64,000 nt of DNA from assembly GCA_029721435.1 (NCBI GenBank), contig CM056573.1, positions 2,340,501 to 2,404,500 of the forward strand, given 5' to 3'. Every line of letters starts with the position of its first letter. The stretch's first letter is position 1. The stretch is from Gymnothorax reevesii. Lineage: Eukaryota; Chordata; Actinopteri; Anguilliformes; Muraenidae. This document shows, one piece after another, positions 36,216 to 49,685 of this stretch. Position numbers and translations under genes: made by a program. The notes below the pieces were generated by a model. The model had not been told where the DNA came from, made no database searches, and saw nothing but the letters and a program-made list of their open reading frames with translations.

Positions 36216-39200
36216 GTTATCGCCTTAAAATATGACGGTAATGCTTTTTCTGATTATGAAACTACTGAAGGAAAATCTTCAGTGAGAAGTCAGAGCTTAA
36301 ATATCAACAAAAGAGGGGTTTGAAGTTTCAATTTTTTGTGTTTTAGTGGTAAATTATAGATTTTTTCAGAAATCCAAAAAGCGAGATTGTATATGTGAAC
36401 ACATGATGTCATTCGCAGAAATTACAAAGACAAATTGATATTTTTCGTATTAATTGATGTGCAGAAGAAAACTCTGTACAATTCCGTAGTTCAGTGTATA
36501 ACAAGGCTTTCAAATATAAATCAGACTCTCGTCGGTCCTGCCTATCAGTCTGAGCAACTTTTGCTAATCGGGGAGGTAAACTGCGAAAGGTGTAGGTCAT
36601 TAAGTAGTGAAAGGCGAGGTTACTACTGGCCCTGTGTTTTTGCCGACGGACCGTCACTCCAATTACAGAACTGTTGGCTTAAATGGAGCCAGTATCAGAC
36701 TGTTCATGTTGTGTTTTTGTCTTGTCATCTCAAAAACTGATAGCAACAAAACCTGGAATGAAATGTATTAAAAACAAGCCCAGAGGTGAAGGAGCTCAGA
36801 TATTTCGCACGGAACATACGCTCTGGTCTGTCCACCTACAAAATAGAAACAAGAGCTGCAACGAGTCTCAGAACGTCACTAATATGTAATTAGCTTTTTG
36901 GAAATCAGGGAAATTGCATTGCAGCTGGGCAGGTTTTTGATCTTCTTTTAACAGCACAAATAGGATGATTGAGTTTGGTTACTAATGCATTTGGAGAGCG
37001 AGAAATATAAAGTACCTAAAACTGCCAAAACTGTGAAAAAGTCAGTTATGTTTGAGTTCCTCTTTAAGGGGTTAATATAGCTATCGCCCTGAGCGCTTGG
37101 GATACATCAGTACCCCAGCGGAACCAGCACAGCAGTATTAGCCAAGACATCCATCTACAGGTCCTCTGAAATAGAAATTGAGGTGCAGTGACTGGTGCGA
37201 CACAGCACAACACTACCTGCCCCATTTCATTTCACCAAGGTCAGGTGGGAGTCTTACAAGTCGCCCTTAACTTCTTCCATTATTCTGCTCCTCTGAGGCC
37301 TTCAGAAGTGTAACTTTCAGCTCGGCTAGGGCTTAAAAACCCTGATCACACCTCCCACGGGTTTGCCTACAAATGATTAATAACAATAAAAAAAAAAACA
37401 AGGAAAATATGTAAAACGCAATTATCTGTGCCGTCTGTTGACTCATCTGTTCCCACCGACATGCTGTTGGATATGAAAAGTTCCTTTTTATTTGGTACTT
37501 AGTGCTTACTGCGGCAAGCTGTTCTGCTGAAGTGTATGCCCAGCATTGATTTCATGCATATGAAGAAACGCATCTCATTTTGGCTTATTCGGTTTGTAAT
37601 GTGGAATGTTTTTACTGAGAAAGAATGCATCAAACAAATTGTGGATGATATTTGGTCGCTGCTCAAACCCCCCTTATGCTGTGCTAATGAATAATTCCCC
37701 CTCTTTTGTCTGTTCAAGACATTAGTTTATGCTTTTGCATTGTAATTAGCATTCTAAATGTGGATTTACTGCTGTTCAGTGTTTGACTGTGGATAAAATG
37801 CTGTCTGAACGATGTTTGAGTCAGTTTGTGCAGCTTTCCCAATGGAATCAGTCAGTCTTTCAATTTTATTTATTTATTTTTTGACATTCAGTCTGTATTT
37901 CCCTGTTCTTCATGTGTTCTGGATATTTAAAGGTCCGCAATGAGCCACCACTCTCCTCACCGGTGCGTGGTGCAGCTGTACAGATGGTAGCTCTGTTGAC
38001 TTACAGCAAGATTTTTGTATGTTTGAATCCATGCTGGGCCTCTCTGTGTGGATGTTAGGATGGGTTCTCTCAACGTTCTTCCTTGTCCTCCTACAATCGA
38101 AAGACCAGCAGAACATCCTCACCGAAAGCTATAAATTGCCCGTGGATTGAAGTGTGTAAGTGAGTGGTGTGAGAGCAATGTGATGGATTGACTGACTGTC
38201 AGTCGAGCGTCTGTCTCTCACCCACAGGGTTCTGGGATATGTTCCTTCTCTTCCGTGGCTGTGAGATGGAATAAACAGGTTACATGAGAGACGTAGGGGG
38301 AGTAAGGTCAATATTCTGGCCCTGTAAGACCAGACAATATTATATCACTTATTATATTACAAGGGAAAAATGCATTCACATTGAGATGCTCGAGGACATA
38401 ATTGTCATTTAAGTTTAAATCCCTGTGAGTCACTCACTCTGGGAGCGCTTGTGACATCTTGACAACATTTCGCTACTCACACCGTAATTATATAGCGCAG
38501 ATTTAGCCACGTTACTTCACAACCTATAAATTCAGGCCAACAGTGAACTGCAACCAGTTTCAATGGAGAGTGACTGAAATATCAGACTTGGTTTGACCTT
38601 TTTGAATTCATCTGTCTTCAGCAGAACATCTTTATCACGTGTATTTATTTTAAAGCCAAACTGGTGTGCTGCCACAGTCAGTGACGGTAGCAACAACTTC
38701 ATAAATTTCAAAATTTAGTTGACTGTAAAGTTACTGTTGACCACTATAACCAACAGCTCGCATATATTTTAATTATATTTTCAACCATCTTGCCAACTAA
38801 GGTGACCTGTGACCAAATGGTGCTGAACTAGCAAACTGATATTAATACCCAGCGTGATCCACTATGCAAAAATTACATTACGATATGAACAGTGGCCTCA
38901 TTTTATTGGTCAGCAAGTCAGTTCAAATTTTTTTTCACTAAGGATTTTACCCAGTGTTGGGTCCTGACAAATTAAGCATGTGTAATTTGGGAGAAAGATT
39001 ATAATTTTTTGTGCCATTTTCTATAAATGCTGAGGTAATGAACTGCTGTGTGATAACTCCACTGACTTCCATCAATGGGATGGGTGAGAGAAACCATTTA
39101 AAACTCCAGTGGCAGTCGCTTGTGTTCCGTGAGTCTCGGAATCGCTTTCAGATCGCACAAATGACTGCCTTACAAGAAAAAAGGCCTGTGAGGCTTGAAA

Positions 39201-40610
39201 TCTTGCAAAAGAATTGCAAACTAACCATCAGTTTTGCACTCAGAAAGCTTGTTTACTGGTTTGCAGCTTGTTAAGTGAAATGCTATGTACTGATCATAGA
39301 TAGTACAGATCACTTACAGTATAGATATCTTACAGTAAAGGTAGTCAAAACAGTCCCTAAGTTATATCTTTGTATCTACATCGACGTTACCTTTATTTGT
39401 TTGAGCCAAATTTGCAAGCGGTTATGTTGTACCTTTATGTTTGTATTGTACTGCTTATCCAATATTTTTATTGCACTAACAACTTTAAATGAGCTTTAGC
39501 CCCTAAAATCACTTGCTCCATTACCCTCACAATATTTTTCCAAAATGCCTGCTATTGACAGAATAGATGGCAACAACAACTTTTTTCGACTGGAAACTTG
39601 AGGTTTACAGCATTGTGGGCACTTTCTTTCTTTCAATATACTGCTGCATCCGACTTTTCTTAAGAGCAAGGAACCTTCCTAGCAAACGGATGAGAACTGG
39701 AAATAGTTTAGCAGGTGGCCATGACAAGGAAGGTCAGAATAGTTTATTTCACAAAACGAAGGGGGCAATTTGCTCCTTAGTTGCCTCCATCCTGCAAGGC
39801 AACAGAGGACCAACCTCAGAAGGAAGGAGAGACTGAATACGGACCGCAGAACTCTGCAGCTGTGGCGATTGAAAAGTCCTGGAGTTTGCGATAAATTGGC
39901 AAGGATATTTCTGCTGTCGAGCTCATGACAAATTGAGGGAAAGACCCCCCCCCTCCCATACATGCACAAGGTACATCTAAAGTCTCGCGGTAACTTTCCT
40001 TCCACCTACGTGACATTTTCCAGTGAGGGCGAGGAAATGTGGAGTAAAAATGAAAAAGGCCCCCTATTAAGGGAATCAGGATGCAGCTGCAGCGCTGAGT
40101 GCTGTAGGACTGTTCCTTTGAGCCAAACGGAGGGTCGAAGGCGCTGACATCGCCTTCTTCACTAGCATGTGTAATGGAGTGGACTGCGCCTCAGGTGACC
40201 GATGTACCTCTTCTGCTTCCTAAAGGGATGGGAGTGGCGAGAGCTTCCCAGGCCAGAGTTAAATGTTTTTCTTTATGTGTCCATTAGTTGCATTTTATAC
40301 TAGGAATGCAATTTGTTTTAATTTTATTTGTCATTATTAAAATTTCATTCCAGCTCTGTGGTCTTTTTATAAACTGGAGATAATACTCATGTGATCACTG
40401 ACACCCCTTCCATACTGCGCCTGGAATTTCGGCTGCTTCTGAACTGGGTCCAGCCTAAAGTCGATTTATACTGCTCTTCAGGACCACCCAGTGTGTGTGC
40501 GAGACCGATGCAGTGGCCACGGTAGCCTATCACCCCCCTCATGCCTGCATCGTGTGCAACAGACATTTCGAAAAGTTATGCATACAGGCATGTGTGGTTA
40601 CTATATACGG
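36216..40610. other. Intergenic DNA, no gene recognised
   Basis: No exon, RNA gene or transposon end could be supported. An 89-codon frame at 39567 (MATTTFFDWKLEVYSIVG...) has a hydrophobic stretch after the start but no relatives I recognise, so I leave it unannotated. Confidence 0.45.
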
Positions 40611-40960
40611 TATAACGGTGGTTTGGAGTGCAATTGCTATTGGTCTATTGTAGAGGTTTTGAAAATATTTGTTTTTCAGCTTTGCAAATGTTCTATTAAA
40701 TCAGGTACATCATTTACATAATTTTTATGTCAGTCACTATTTTACCGCATGGTTCAGAAGTTTATTGAACATGTAAGTTTTCATAAGTGTGGTACTGCGA
40801 CATCATGGCCAAAATTACTAAAATGGACGTCACCTCCATACTCCAACAATTCTAGCACTTGATGTGACAGAACACAATGGTGACGGATTGAAGTTAAGTT
40901 TGTTTGCAATAGAAGACAGATGATTCTCTTATACTATTCATGTTTATTCATCAACATATA

Positions 40961-40988
40961 CTCAGCAACAAAAGTTTCTGTGACACCA
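40961..40988 (+). repeat. Left terminal inverted repeat of the Tc1-like element
   Basis: 28 bp identical to the reverse complement of 42442-42469. Confidence 0.9.
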
Positions 40989-41255
40989 ATATTATTAATT
41001 ATTTTTCATAACGCAATTATGAAATTGTCATACATGGTGATATCAGACTGAAACAGTACACGTAAACACAACATTGAAATGGAAATCATGAAAATGCGAG
41101 AAAATGACTTTGCACGTGAAAATGTGCGTAAATCATGCTTGTGGATGGCAATAAAAGAGGAGAATTTTTGGAATGTTCACATTGTGCCTGATGAACGACG
41201 GAAGCATCACTTATCGAAAACACAGCCATTTCGGATCAGGAACTCTACCCTCTAA

Positions 41256-42248
41256 ATGCCAAGACTGTCTGAAAATGATCGGTGGAGGGCCATTGGGATG
41301 ATTATATCCGGAACCTCGCAGAGGGAAGTTGCTCATCGCCTGAATCTCCACCGAAACACCATTTGGAACTTATGGCAGCGTCATCAGCAGACAAGACATG
41401 TCAGAGACCGTCCTCGCAGCGGCCGTCCACGAGTAACCACTCCCAGACAGGACAACTGGATTCGAACAACCCATCTCCGAAATCGATTCCAACCTGCAAC
41501 CATAACTGCAAGAACGATACCTGGTTTGAGGCGACTGTCTGCACAGACAATCCGTCGCCGTCTCCGTCATTTTGGCATTGTCCCACGTCGGCCAGCAAGA
41601 CGTCCAATACTCACAGTACAACACCGACGACTGCGTCTACAGTGGGCACAACAACATCGACGGTGGATCCAACGTCAGTGGGATCTTGTACTCTTCACTG
41701 ATGAATCAAGATTCATGCTTAACCGATGTGATGGTCGTTTACGTGTATACCGTCGACGTGGAGAACGTTATGCCAACAACTGTGTTCAGGAATTTGATCG
41801 TTTTGGAGGTGGTAGTGTCATGATTTGGGGAGGGATCACGGCTAGAAACAGAACAGATTTGCTTGTTATTGATGGAAATCTGACAGGTCAAAGATATCGC
41901 GATGAAGTGCTACGGCCATTGGTGGTACCGTTTTTGATGCAACATGGTCCCGGAATAACGCTGCAACATGATAACGCCAGACCACACGTTGCAAGGATTG
42001 TACAGCAGTATCTGATGCAACAACATGTCAATGTCCTGCCATGGCCAGCCAGATCCCCAGACATGTCCCCAATCGAGCATCTTTGGGACGAGATGGATTG
42101 ACGTTTGCGGCGGTTGGATAACCCGCCAGCTACACTTCAGGAATTGCGACAACGTCTACGTCAGATTTGGAATGACAACCCACAGCAATTTCTGGCACAT
42201 TTGATTCGGTCCATGTGCCGGAGATGCGTTGCTTGCATCATGGCATGA
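41256..42248 (+). pseudogene. Tc1-like transposase broken by one stop codon
   Basis: Cut-and-paste transposase. The 281-residue frame starts MPRLSENDRW with a helix-turn-helix DNA-binding region (about residues 8-45) and the linker motif GRPRVTT (56-62). The DDE catalytic domain has Asp149 (FTDES), Asp239 (QHDNARPH) and Glu274 (SPIEHLWD), giving the 34-residue Asp-Glu spacing of Tc1 elements. After Asp281 a TGA (42099-42101) interrupts, but the same frame continues for 48 more codons (starting RLRRLDNPPATLQELRQ) to the real stop at 42246. Full length would be about 330 residues, within the usual Tc1 range. All three catalytic residues lie before the break. The final helical tail is lost, so activity is doubtful. 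Confidence 0.85.
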
Positions 42249-42441
42249 GGAAGTCACACCCGGTGAAGTTGAAGTGTGAAGGTCACAATTGGTTAGACGT
42301 CAGACAAGTGCTTCATGACGCATGAAAATGACATTTTTCGTTTTGAGTGACGTTGGCACTGAAAAGTCAGTGTTTCTCCTGTTAAATAAACATATTGATT
42401 GCATTGAGATCTTTGCGTGTCATTTATAACATACACATAAA

Positions 42442-42469
42442 TGGTGTCACAGAAACTTTTGTTGCTGAG
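42442..42469 (-). repeat. Right terminal inverted repeat of the Tc1-like element
   Basis: 28 bp, the perfect inverse of 40961-40988, followed by the TA duplication. Confidence 0.9.
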
Positions 42470-42650
42470 TATATCAATGTTTAATTCATTTAAGCAGATT
42501 TTGTTGGACAAACCACAAAAAGAAAATGTGGATTCTGTTTAAAACTGAGGCCCATGGACATATACAAATGTCATTTTTGTGCTCCAAGAATTCGCTTATA
42601 GAAATGTGTGACAAAATTTGGACACATCACCATTGTGCTCCAAACCCTGG

Positions 42651-44489
42651 ATACTCGGGTCTATCTATGTGGCGGTAAATAGTACATCACATTCTGCGCA
42701 AAATTCAACCTTTCTTTAAACTTTATATGAAAATATACTTAACACTGCTTATCTTTTCTTGCTGTGACCTCCAGTATAAAAGGGTATGAGGTGCACTGAT
42801 GCTGGAATTATGACTAATTCATTATAAATGGTCGGGTTTTCCCCCTTGACACCTATTGTTATGAATTTGCCGCAAACCGTTTCCATTCAAACTGCATCCA
42901 ATTTAGCATCTGCTTGAAAGCAAAAACACAAATTATTGATTTTTTTTTTAAATAAGTCAGGCGTCAAAGGGTTAAAATCTCTGCAAAATGGTACTTTAAG
43001 TTACATTTCTATATTGGATGTAATTTCAGAATGATGCTTCGGGCAGTGCGGAAGTTTCACAAAATGCAGAGCGTTAGCAGGAGTGCATAAATGAGGCCGG
43101 TTATGGGGCTCTGTATGTGTTCTTTAGCGGAGCAGAACATTTATTTTGCAGTTTGATGTGATTATAATTTTTATTTTAGATTGCTACGTTATTTAAAACG
43201 CTTCTGTATAAATGGCTTATTAACAGAGTAATAGTGGTTAGATGGCAGTAAGGGGAGTGTTGGATTGGTTTTGACCCATTGTGATGGTTCTGATATTGGT
43301 ATTGCTTTAGGAGATGAATAAGTGGAATTGTGCCATCCTGAATCATGAATTCTTGTGGGAGTTTAAATTTGGAATAGAAATTTAAATGCATTTTAGCTAA
43401 CTGAGAATCCATAATATCCCAAACGTCTGTTTATTTTTGTGACATTTGTAAAACAGAATTCATTCAATTGATTCTTTGCTGGGATTTTCTTTGCTGGCAT
43501 TTTTACTTAATTTTGGCAGCAAGTTAAGTAAACATTTATTAAAGCCATGAATTATTTCCATTGTTTACTCTCTGTTTTTGGACATTTTGGCATCACAACG
43601 TCATAACATTCCCACCCGTCTGGTGAGAACATGGCAGTATTCCTTTAACCTCGGTCAGCGTGGGAACAGCGGGCCATAATTTTTAATAAAGGCGAGCTGA
43701 GGAGGCATAGATAATTCGCTCCACAGACCGTGCAGTCATCTCGGCGAGATTATGCAGGGCTGCTCCCGCCAGCTTTGGGCGTATTGATTGCTTTGATCTG
43801 TGTGCACTGCCTCTCTTCAGTGCTCAGTGTTTTTCTCTTTTAATTAAAGTCATGCTTTAAACCCTTTACCCTAAAGCCCTCTCAGCCTGTCAGTGACAGA
43901 GAGGGAGGGACCTCAGGCCCGGGTTACGACTCCCCCCGGGCCGTTCAAAGGGTTTATATTGACCCCGCATCTTAGGAAGGAATTACAAATCCCACAATGT
44001 CAGATTCGGGGATTGGCTGCATTCATTTTTGATAAAGTCAAGGCCACATATCTTTGTGGGGACGGCCCTGCGCCTGAGAGAGATTTAGGGCTCGTAAAAC
44101 ACGGCCGAGTCAAACTTTGATGACTCCATGCCTTTTTTGTCGGGAAAAAAAAAAAGAACTAATGACATAAGCAAGTGTATCTCGACCTTATCATGACAGA
44201 ATGGGTGAAGTAGCGGACTTTTATTCCATCCATGCAGGAGTTGACCTGATTTTGCTGATCAGCCCTCACAGTCTTTGCCCAAGACCTTCATTATAAGCAT
44301 CAAATGCACAACTGCTTGTTTGGAATGAAAATCTGCACTCGCTCTGAATAAGGATGCAAACCCCTGTTCTGGAGCATGGCGAGAAGGTGTGCTGATCCAG
44401 GGGGATGCGTTATCCTTATTTCAATAACTGCATTTATTCCTAAATGTTGGACAGACCATGAGCATTTTTTGGATAGATCACTTTCAGTA

Positions 44490-44490
<1 letters not shown>
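42651..44490. other. Intergenic DNA, no gene recognised
   Basis: Mostly AT-rich, with a moderately GC-rich patch at 43890-44110. No transposon ends or credible frames. Confidence 0.5.
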
Positions 44491-44493
<3 letters not shown>

Positions 44494-44548
<55 letters not shown>

Positions 44549-44586
44549 CACACACACACCCTCGCACACACACACACACACACACT
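44494..44586. repeat. CA dinucleotide microsatellite
   Basis: Long CA run with brief TAACA, CCCTCG and CTCT interruptions. The His-Thr repeat peptides in this region are translations of the run. Confidence 0.95.
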
Positions 44587-44589
44587 CTC

Positions 44590-47130
44590 TCTCTATCTTT
44601 CATATACCCAGCAGGTAAAGCTGCGCTGTTCCCAGGTTGTCTGGTTAGCGATCAGTGCTGACTGCAGCACTTTTACTGTCACTCATCCCAGAGAAAATGG
44701 CTGCTTCACTGACAGTGAAAATCCAGTGAAGCCCTCTTCACTCATACGCGGGAGAAGCGTCTCTGACATTTTCCCTCCGCCTCCATTGTTCAAGCTGTCA
44801 GCTGATTTTATATGCACAGCTCTGATTTCCATTTTGCCCTCTGTAAAAAATTATGAATCCAAATTTTAAAGGTCAAATTAAGATTCACACTTAATGGAAA
44901 TGTATTTGCTGGGAGTGACACTGACCATACAGTTTGATTCGCTCTGTGGTGACCAATCAAAAAGCAGAGGACAGCATCACATCAATGGGTTTGTACCAAT
45001 GTCCTCTAGTGCTGTCAATTTTATGTCATAATAATATTAGTACTCGGAATGCAAATGCTTTTCTTATGCGCTTTTTTTAATGTTTATTTTTTTCTAAGGC
45101 CACGGTTTATTTTTTTTATTGTTGAGTCATGTTCCGGATGAAGTGGCACTCTGTTTTTTTTTTTTTTAACTGATATTGTGTTTCTCTGTTTCAGTGACAT
45201 TGAAGCTGCCATTGATGTGTTTTTTGTGAATTTTAACATTGGCATTCATGCGCTTACTGCTGAATTCAGTCAATATTTTATTCAGATAACTTTTCAATTA
45301 GAATTCAGAGCAACACCTTCTAAGGCGATTTGGCAGGACAGTAAAAATAACTCTGGTGAGTAATTGTTGGTGTTATCTAAGAAAAACCTCGCCTAAATCC
45401 AGGCCTTTGGCTTAATTTTACCTGAGAAACGGATGGCCGCTCATCCGAGGTGTTGGTTTTGTTGCATGAAATGCAGGCGCTCTAGAGCATTCTGCAGCTG
45501 ACGCACACAGATAGGGCATCTGCTTCTCGTCTGAGACGTGAGAAAGTGGAATGAACAGTTCTGATTGCTTCAGATGCTGCAGAGGAGAATGTGATGTTCA
45601 GAAGCTGACACATCGATCGCCCTGATTCATCTGTTCAAACACATTACAGAGCTCTCCTAAGTGAAATGTGAACTGAAGTTAAATCTGAACTGAACTGAAA
45701 TGTGAACGCCTAGGAAGACTAGACAGGTTTTTTCCTGCCGTGCTGATATTCTCAAGCCCCGTGGCCAAAAAAGATTGATTATTATTTTTCTCTCAATAAT
45801 TTGCTTCATGAAATTATGATGGAACAGTTGATCCTGTAATTTGGCTTACAGCATTTACAATACATTTATGCATTTGTGTGCTTTTGCGTGTGAGAGTGTG
45901 TGTGCGGGCGTGTGTGTGTGTGCGCGCCTCCGTTTGTGTAAATGTCACAGACAGCAGTACTGACACACTGAGCACTGTGTGTGTGCATCTGTCTGCCTTC
46001 CCATGTGAGAGAGTGATTTTCAGATCTCCTTTTCTTGATCATTTCTGATGTGATCTGTCTGTCATTTCAGAGTCAGACTTCAGTCAGGGCTGTCTCTCCC
46101 AGCTCTGTGATTGGCTGTAACCAAGTTACTGCTTTTTTCCCTTTTTTTTGTTTTTTTGTGGGTACTCATCAAATAGCAGCATGACAAATTATAGCTTTTT
46201 GCACAATAATATCTCAATTTAAACTTAATGACATCTTTTGAACTGTACAATATCATTCTATTTGGTAATTGAATATTATCAAAACTTTATTTAATTTAAA
46301 TAGGACTACCAAATTCCAAATTTTTATGATTATTTCCCATAGTCTGGGCAAGTCAGGACAAAATGTCAATGACCAAATCAGGCTGGATTCTGGGTTTGAT
46401 TCATTAATGTTTTTAAATGAATCAGCAAATGACTATTATGAACTTTTTCTGCCTTGAGGCTGCAGCTGATTATCATTTTTAATTACAAAGTTAGACGCAG
46501 CAAAGCATAAAAAGTTACTGCTTCAAAAGGGGAAAATTATTAACCTGCAGGAAACAAAACAGCAAGGACATCACTGATATCACTGGAATTGGGTTCAGAC
46601 CTGTCTAACGCAATTTAAACCTGGAAGGATTGTGGTGAACCATCTACTTAACGGAAGGAATGGGTCAGGGAAAAATATCATGACTGATGATGGTGGGAGA
46701 TGACTGAGACGCATGGTGAAGTTTCATTGTAATAAATCCTTTTGGACATTCCCATTTTCCCCGGCTACCTGCCGACTCTTCATTATTAAATCATCGCTCT
46801 GCTCTCTGTCTGTTCATTACACCTGGTATCTATTAGTTTATCGTCACTCCCCCCACTTACAGCTCAGTTCTCCACCTCGCGGGCAGGTCGTCTGACAGTG
46901 TAACATCTGTCAAATTAGAACTCGCCCGATTGGCTCTTTAGTTTCATTTCCTGTGAAGTTTTACTTTCTGTTTTCTTTTGCACCGCGTTTATTGAATAAA
47001 TTCCACGCCCCTCACACTTGGGTCCTCTGTTCTTATTCACTCTCCTGGTGCCATTATTGCATCCTCAGGAACCAGGAGTGTTACAGCTCTGTTTAATTGT
47101 GACGGTAAGAGCATATCCACATGCAAGATG
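44590..47130. other. Intergenic DNA, no gene recognised
   Basis: No gene. GT-rich low-complexity sequence at about 45870-45930. The end of the stretch (46900-47090) has TGTAACA...TGTTACA termini with AATAAA inside, like an LTR, but no matching flank. Confidence 0.45.
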
Positions 47131-47139
47131 TAACAAGAG

Positions 47140-47830
47140 CATTGGGACTAAACAGCTGTGTGGTCACATGAAAGCCTCTTGTTAGTGAAGCTAACCAGGA
47201 AATAAAGACTTCTGTTGGCAAGAGAGCATAATGACTGGACTATTGAGCTATGGAGAAAGGTCATGTGGTCTGATGAGTCCCGGTTAACTGGATTCCTGAG
47301 TGATGGGCACGTCAGGGTAGGAAACGACACCTACAAAGTGCTGTACCCGTCATGCCCAGGGCCACAAGCCTCCGGAGGCAGTGTTGGTCAGATCTGGGCT
47401 CATCAGTGTTCAGCACCAATAAAATGAATAGGACAGATACCTGAATATACTGAGTGACCCGTAACCCATCAGTGGACTTTAAAATCCCTGCTGGTACGGG
47501 CATATTCCAGGATGGCAACGCCCCGATTCATCAGGTTCAAACTGTGAAAACGTGGTTCAGGGAGCAGGAAGAATCTTGTTCACTCATGATTTAGCCGCTG
47601 CAGTCCTGAGGTCAGCCGTTGAAAGTCTTGGGGATGTGCTGGAGAAGGCTGATGCAAGATCTCAGCCACGAATTAATGCAGTTCTGGTGGGAAGTAAGTG
47701 TTGTAACTCTGCATAAATTTGTTGAAACGGTGCCACAACAAATGTGCGCCATGATCAAAGCCAAAGGCGGTCCAACAAAATATTACAGCGTGCATCTTTT
47801 TTTTTTTTGGCTGGGATGTACGATATATAA
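47140..47830 (+). pseudogene. Tc1-like transposase relic with frameshifts
   Basis: A frame at 47215 reads NDWTIELWRKVMWSDESRLTG and SDGHVRVGND, the region around the first catalytic Asp of Tc1-like transposases, then PQASGGSVGQIW. A second segment at about 47500-47570 in another frame reads FQDGNAPIHQVQTVKTWF, the region around the second Asp. Frameshifts and stops separate the pieces and no inverted repeats were found. It differs from the copy at 41256, so it belongs to another Tc1-like family. Confidence 0.65.
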
Positions 47831-49515
47831 AAATCAGCGTTGATGTATCAAGTCTAATTATACTTTCCTCTTTTCATTTTTTCCTCCTCAAGAGTGTTTA
47901 TTTTGCTGTGGAGCTTGGCATCGTATCAATGTGCTATCAGTCCAAACGCCAGCTTGTCTATTTCTCTGACAACTTTATAATATCGTTTTCCCCAAATGGT
48001 GTACTTGTGCGATCAAGGCCGAAATGAGTTATTCTTGGGAACTAAAATCAACCTGTATTTTTCACTACAGAAAATGCAGCTCATATCATGGACTGCAAAA
48101 TAACGAGGCCCCATTACCGGCCCAAATGCAGGTGGTTTGGCGTAATGCGATAATTAACTCGATGATTTATTAAAGATACACCCCATCCCATACCGTCCTG
48201 AATACGGTCAGTGGGCTTGTATTCAGCTGACCACCTGATATTATTGTATTACCGTGGAAACTAAGAACCATCACCGTTATGTGAGGGGAATTTTAGTTTT
48301 ATTGAAACTGTGTCCGGGTTTTATTACAAAGATTAGGTGCAGCTCCCAGGAGAATTAGGGAGAACCCTGCTATCGCACTGGCCAGTCTGTGGTCAGAATA
48401 ACCCCCCTCTTTCTCTCTCTCTCTCTCAGTCTTTTTTTCGTTTGCTCGTTCTCTCAGAGTGAATAAAAAATAATGCATTATTTTTCACAGACCCTTGGAA
48501 AGTGTATTAAAATGTAACATTTCAACTCCCGTCTGATATCTGCTGAGAGGTATGACAGGAGAAAAAAAGCGCTCAGCTGACCTGTCACTCAGTGCCGGCA
48601 AACTCAGCTCCTGTAATCTAAAAATAATGGAGATTTCCCTGGTGAGGCAGGGTAAAGTAGCAGCCATTGTTTGAAGGGGACTTTTCTGGCTGATTTCCCA
48701 TCCTACGTGCTTATAATTACACAGTTACACCCATGATGTGCTCTCAGCTAAACTGCCTCTTCTTTTGTGCATAGACTGTGTGCGAGTGCCTTGTTAATGC
48801 AACCGTTTGCTCAATGAAAATCTCCATCCAGCCGAGCAGGCGTTGTGCCACAGTGCTGGGAGTGTGACGCTGCTCACAACAGCGCCAGCGCCTGTCGGTG
48901 TGTTACATAAAACAGAACGATATGACTTCTGACCTGCTAAAACCTGGGAGATGCACTCATGAGCAATACTTCCCCTGCAGAATCAGAGATCATCTCCCAA
49001 AGATGTTTTTGACTGCAAAGCACTTGTGATATAATACACTTTGGAGGGTGTCGTGCTTCTCTGATTTTCAAGGCTAATTTTGAAGATTTTGCTCGTTAAT
49101 TATGACCACTGATTATTGTCATCAGCGGAAGTGCAGTTTGAATTATTCATACACTTAATCTGCAAGAGGAGCACGACACAGACCGCCGCAATCTGTGATT
49201 GTCATTATCATTTCTACTTTATGGCTTCCTGGAATGAATGTTAAGTAAGTGATAATCGCTCACTGTTCCAGCTTTTAAGGAGTGTACCAATGAATGTGGT
49301 GATATTTTATCTGCTTATTTCAACAAGTATAAGTGTGATAAACTTTACCGGCTCTACCGCTATAGTCACTGCTTATTGTGTAAATGTGGCAAACAAGTCC
49401 ATTTAAGTCATGAAAAATTCAAAAGTATTTTATTTTTATGCATAACCTCCCCTCAAATTTCATGTATGCAAAGGTAATCGGACAAACTAACAAATCATGA
49501 ATTTAACTGTTGTCT
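47831..49515. other. Intergenic DNA, no gene recognised
   Basis: AT-rich, with a short CT run near 48411-48430. No credible frame. Confidence 0.5.
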
Positions 49516-49519
49516 TTAA

Positions 49520-49685
49520 CCCCCAGAGCGCTAAATGCAGCTGTCGCTGCTCAATGATGCAAGATATCAAAATCAAAGCTGTTCAGAATCTGTCATGTGG
49601 CGACAAGTTGACACGATAGGTTTTCAACAGCACAAGATAATTAAATTGATATTGTTTTTAAAAATGTACTTCAGTGCTCTCAGGG
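49520..49685. mobile_element. TTAA-flanked MITE copy D
   Basis: Starts CCCCCAGAGCGCTAAATGC after TTAA (49516-49519) and ends CAGTGCTCTCAGGG. The right flank reads TAAG where TTAA would be expected, so it has decayed. It shares GATAGGTTTTCAACAGCACAAGATAATT with copy B. A deletion has shortened the hairpin. Confidence 0.6.

Larger units (their letters stand above)
40961..42469 (+). mobile_element. Full-length Tc1-like DNA transposon
   Basis: Inverted repeats of 28 bp beginning CTCAGCAACAAAAGTTTCTG are identical at both ends (40961-40988 and 42442-42469) and are flanked by TA (40959-40960 and 42470-42471), the Tc1/mariner target. The 1.5-kb length, single central gene and perfect ends indicate recent arrival. 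It sits inside the short TIR element 40616-42650. The uninterrupted copy at 12256-12790 shows the empty site. Confidence 0.9.
40616..42650. mobile_element. Short TIR element, second copy, split by a Tc1-like transposon
   Basis: Runs in reverse to the copy at 12256-12790. Outer ends (CGGTGGTTTGGAGTGCAATTG and CATTGTGCTCCAAACCCTGG) correspond to the inverted ends of that copy. The sequence is broken at a TATA site by the Tc1-like element 40961-42469. Removing that element restores an unbroken match to the first copy. Confidence 0.65.

Noticed and set aside
44376..44661. His-Thr repeat proteins
   Set aside because: They are translations of the CA microsatellite.
46899..47088. Possible solo LTR with TGTAACA...TGTTACA ends and AATAAA
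   Set aside because: The bases flanking the two ends do not match, so no target duplication supports it.
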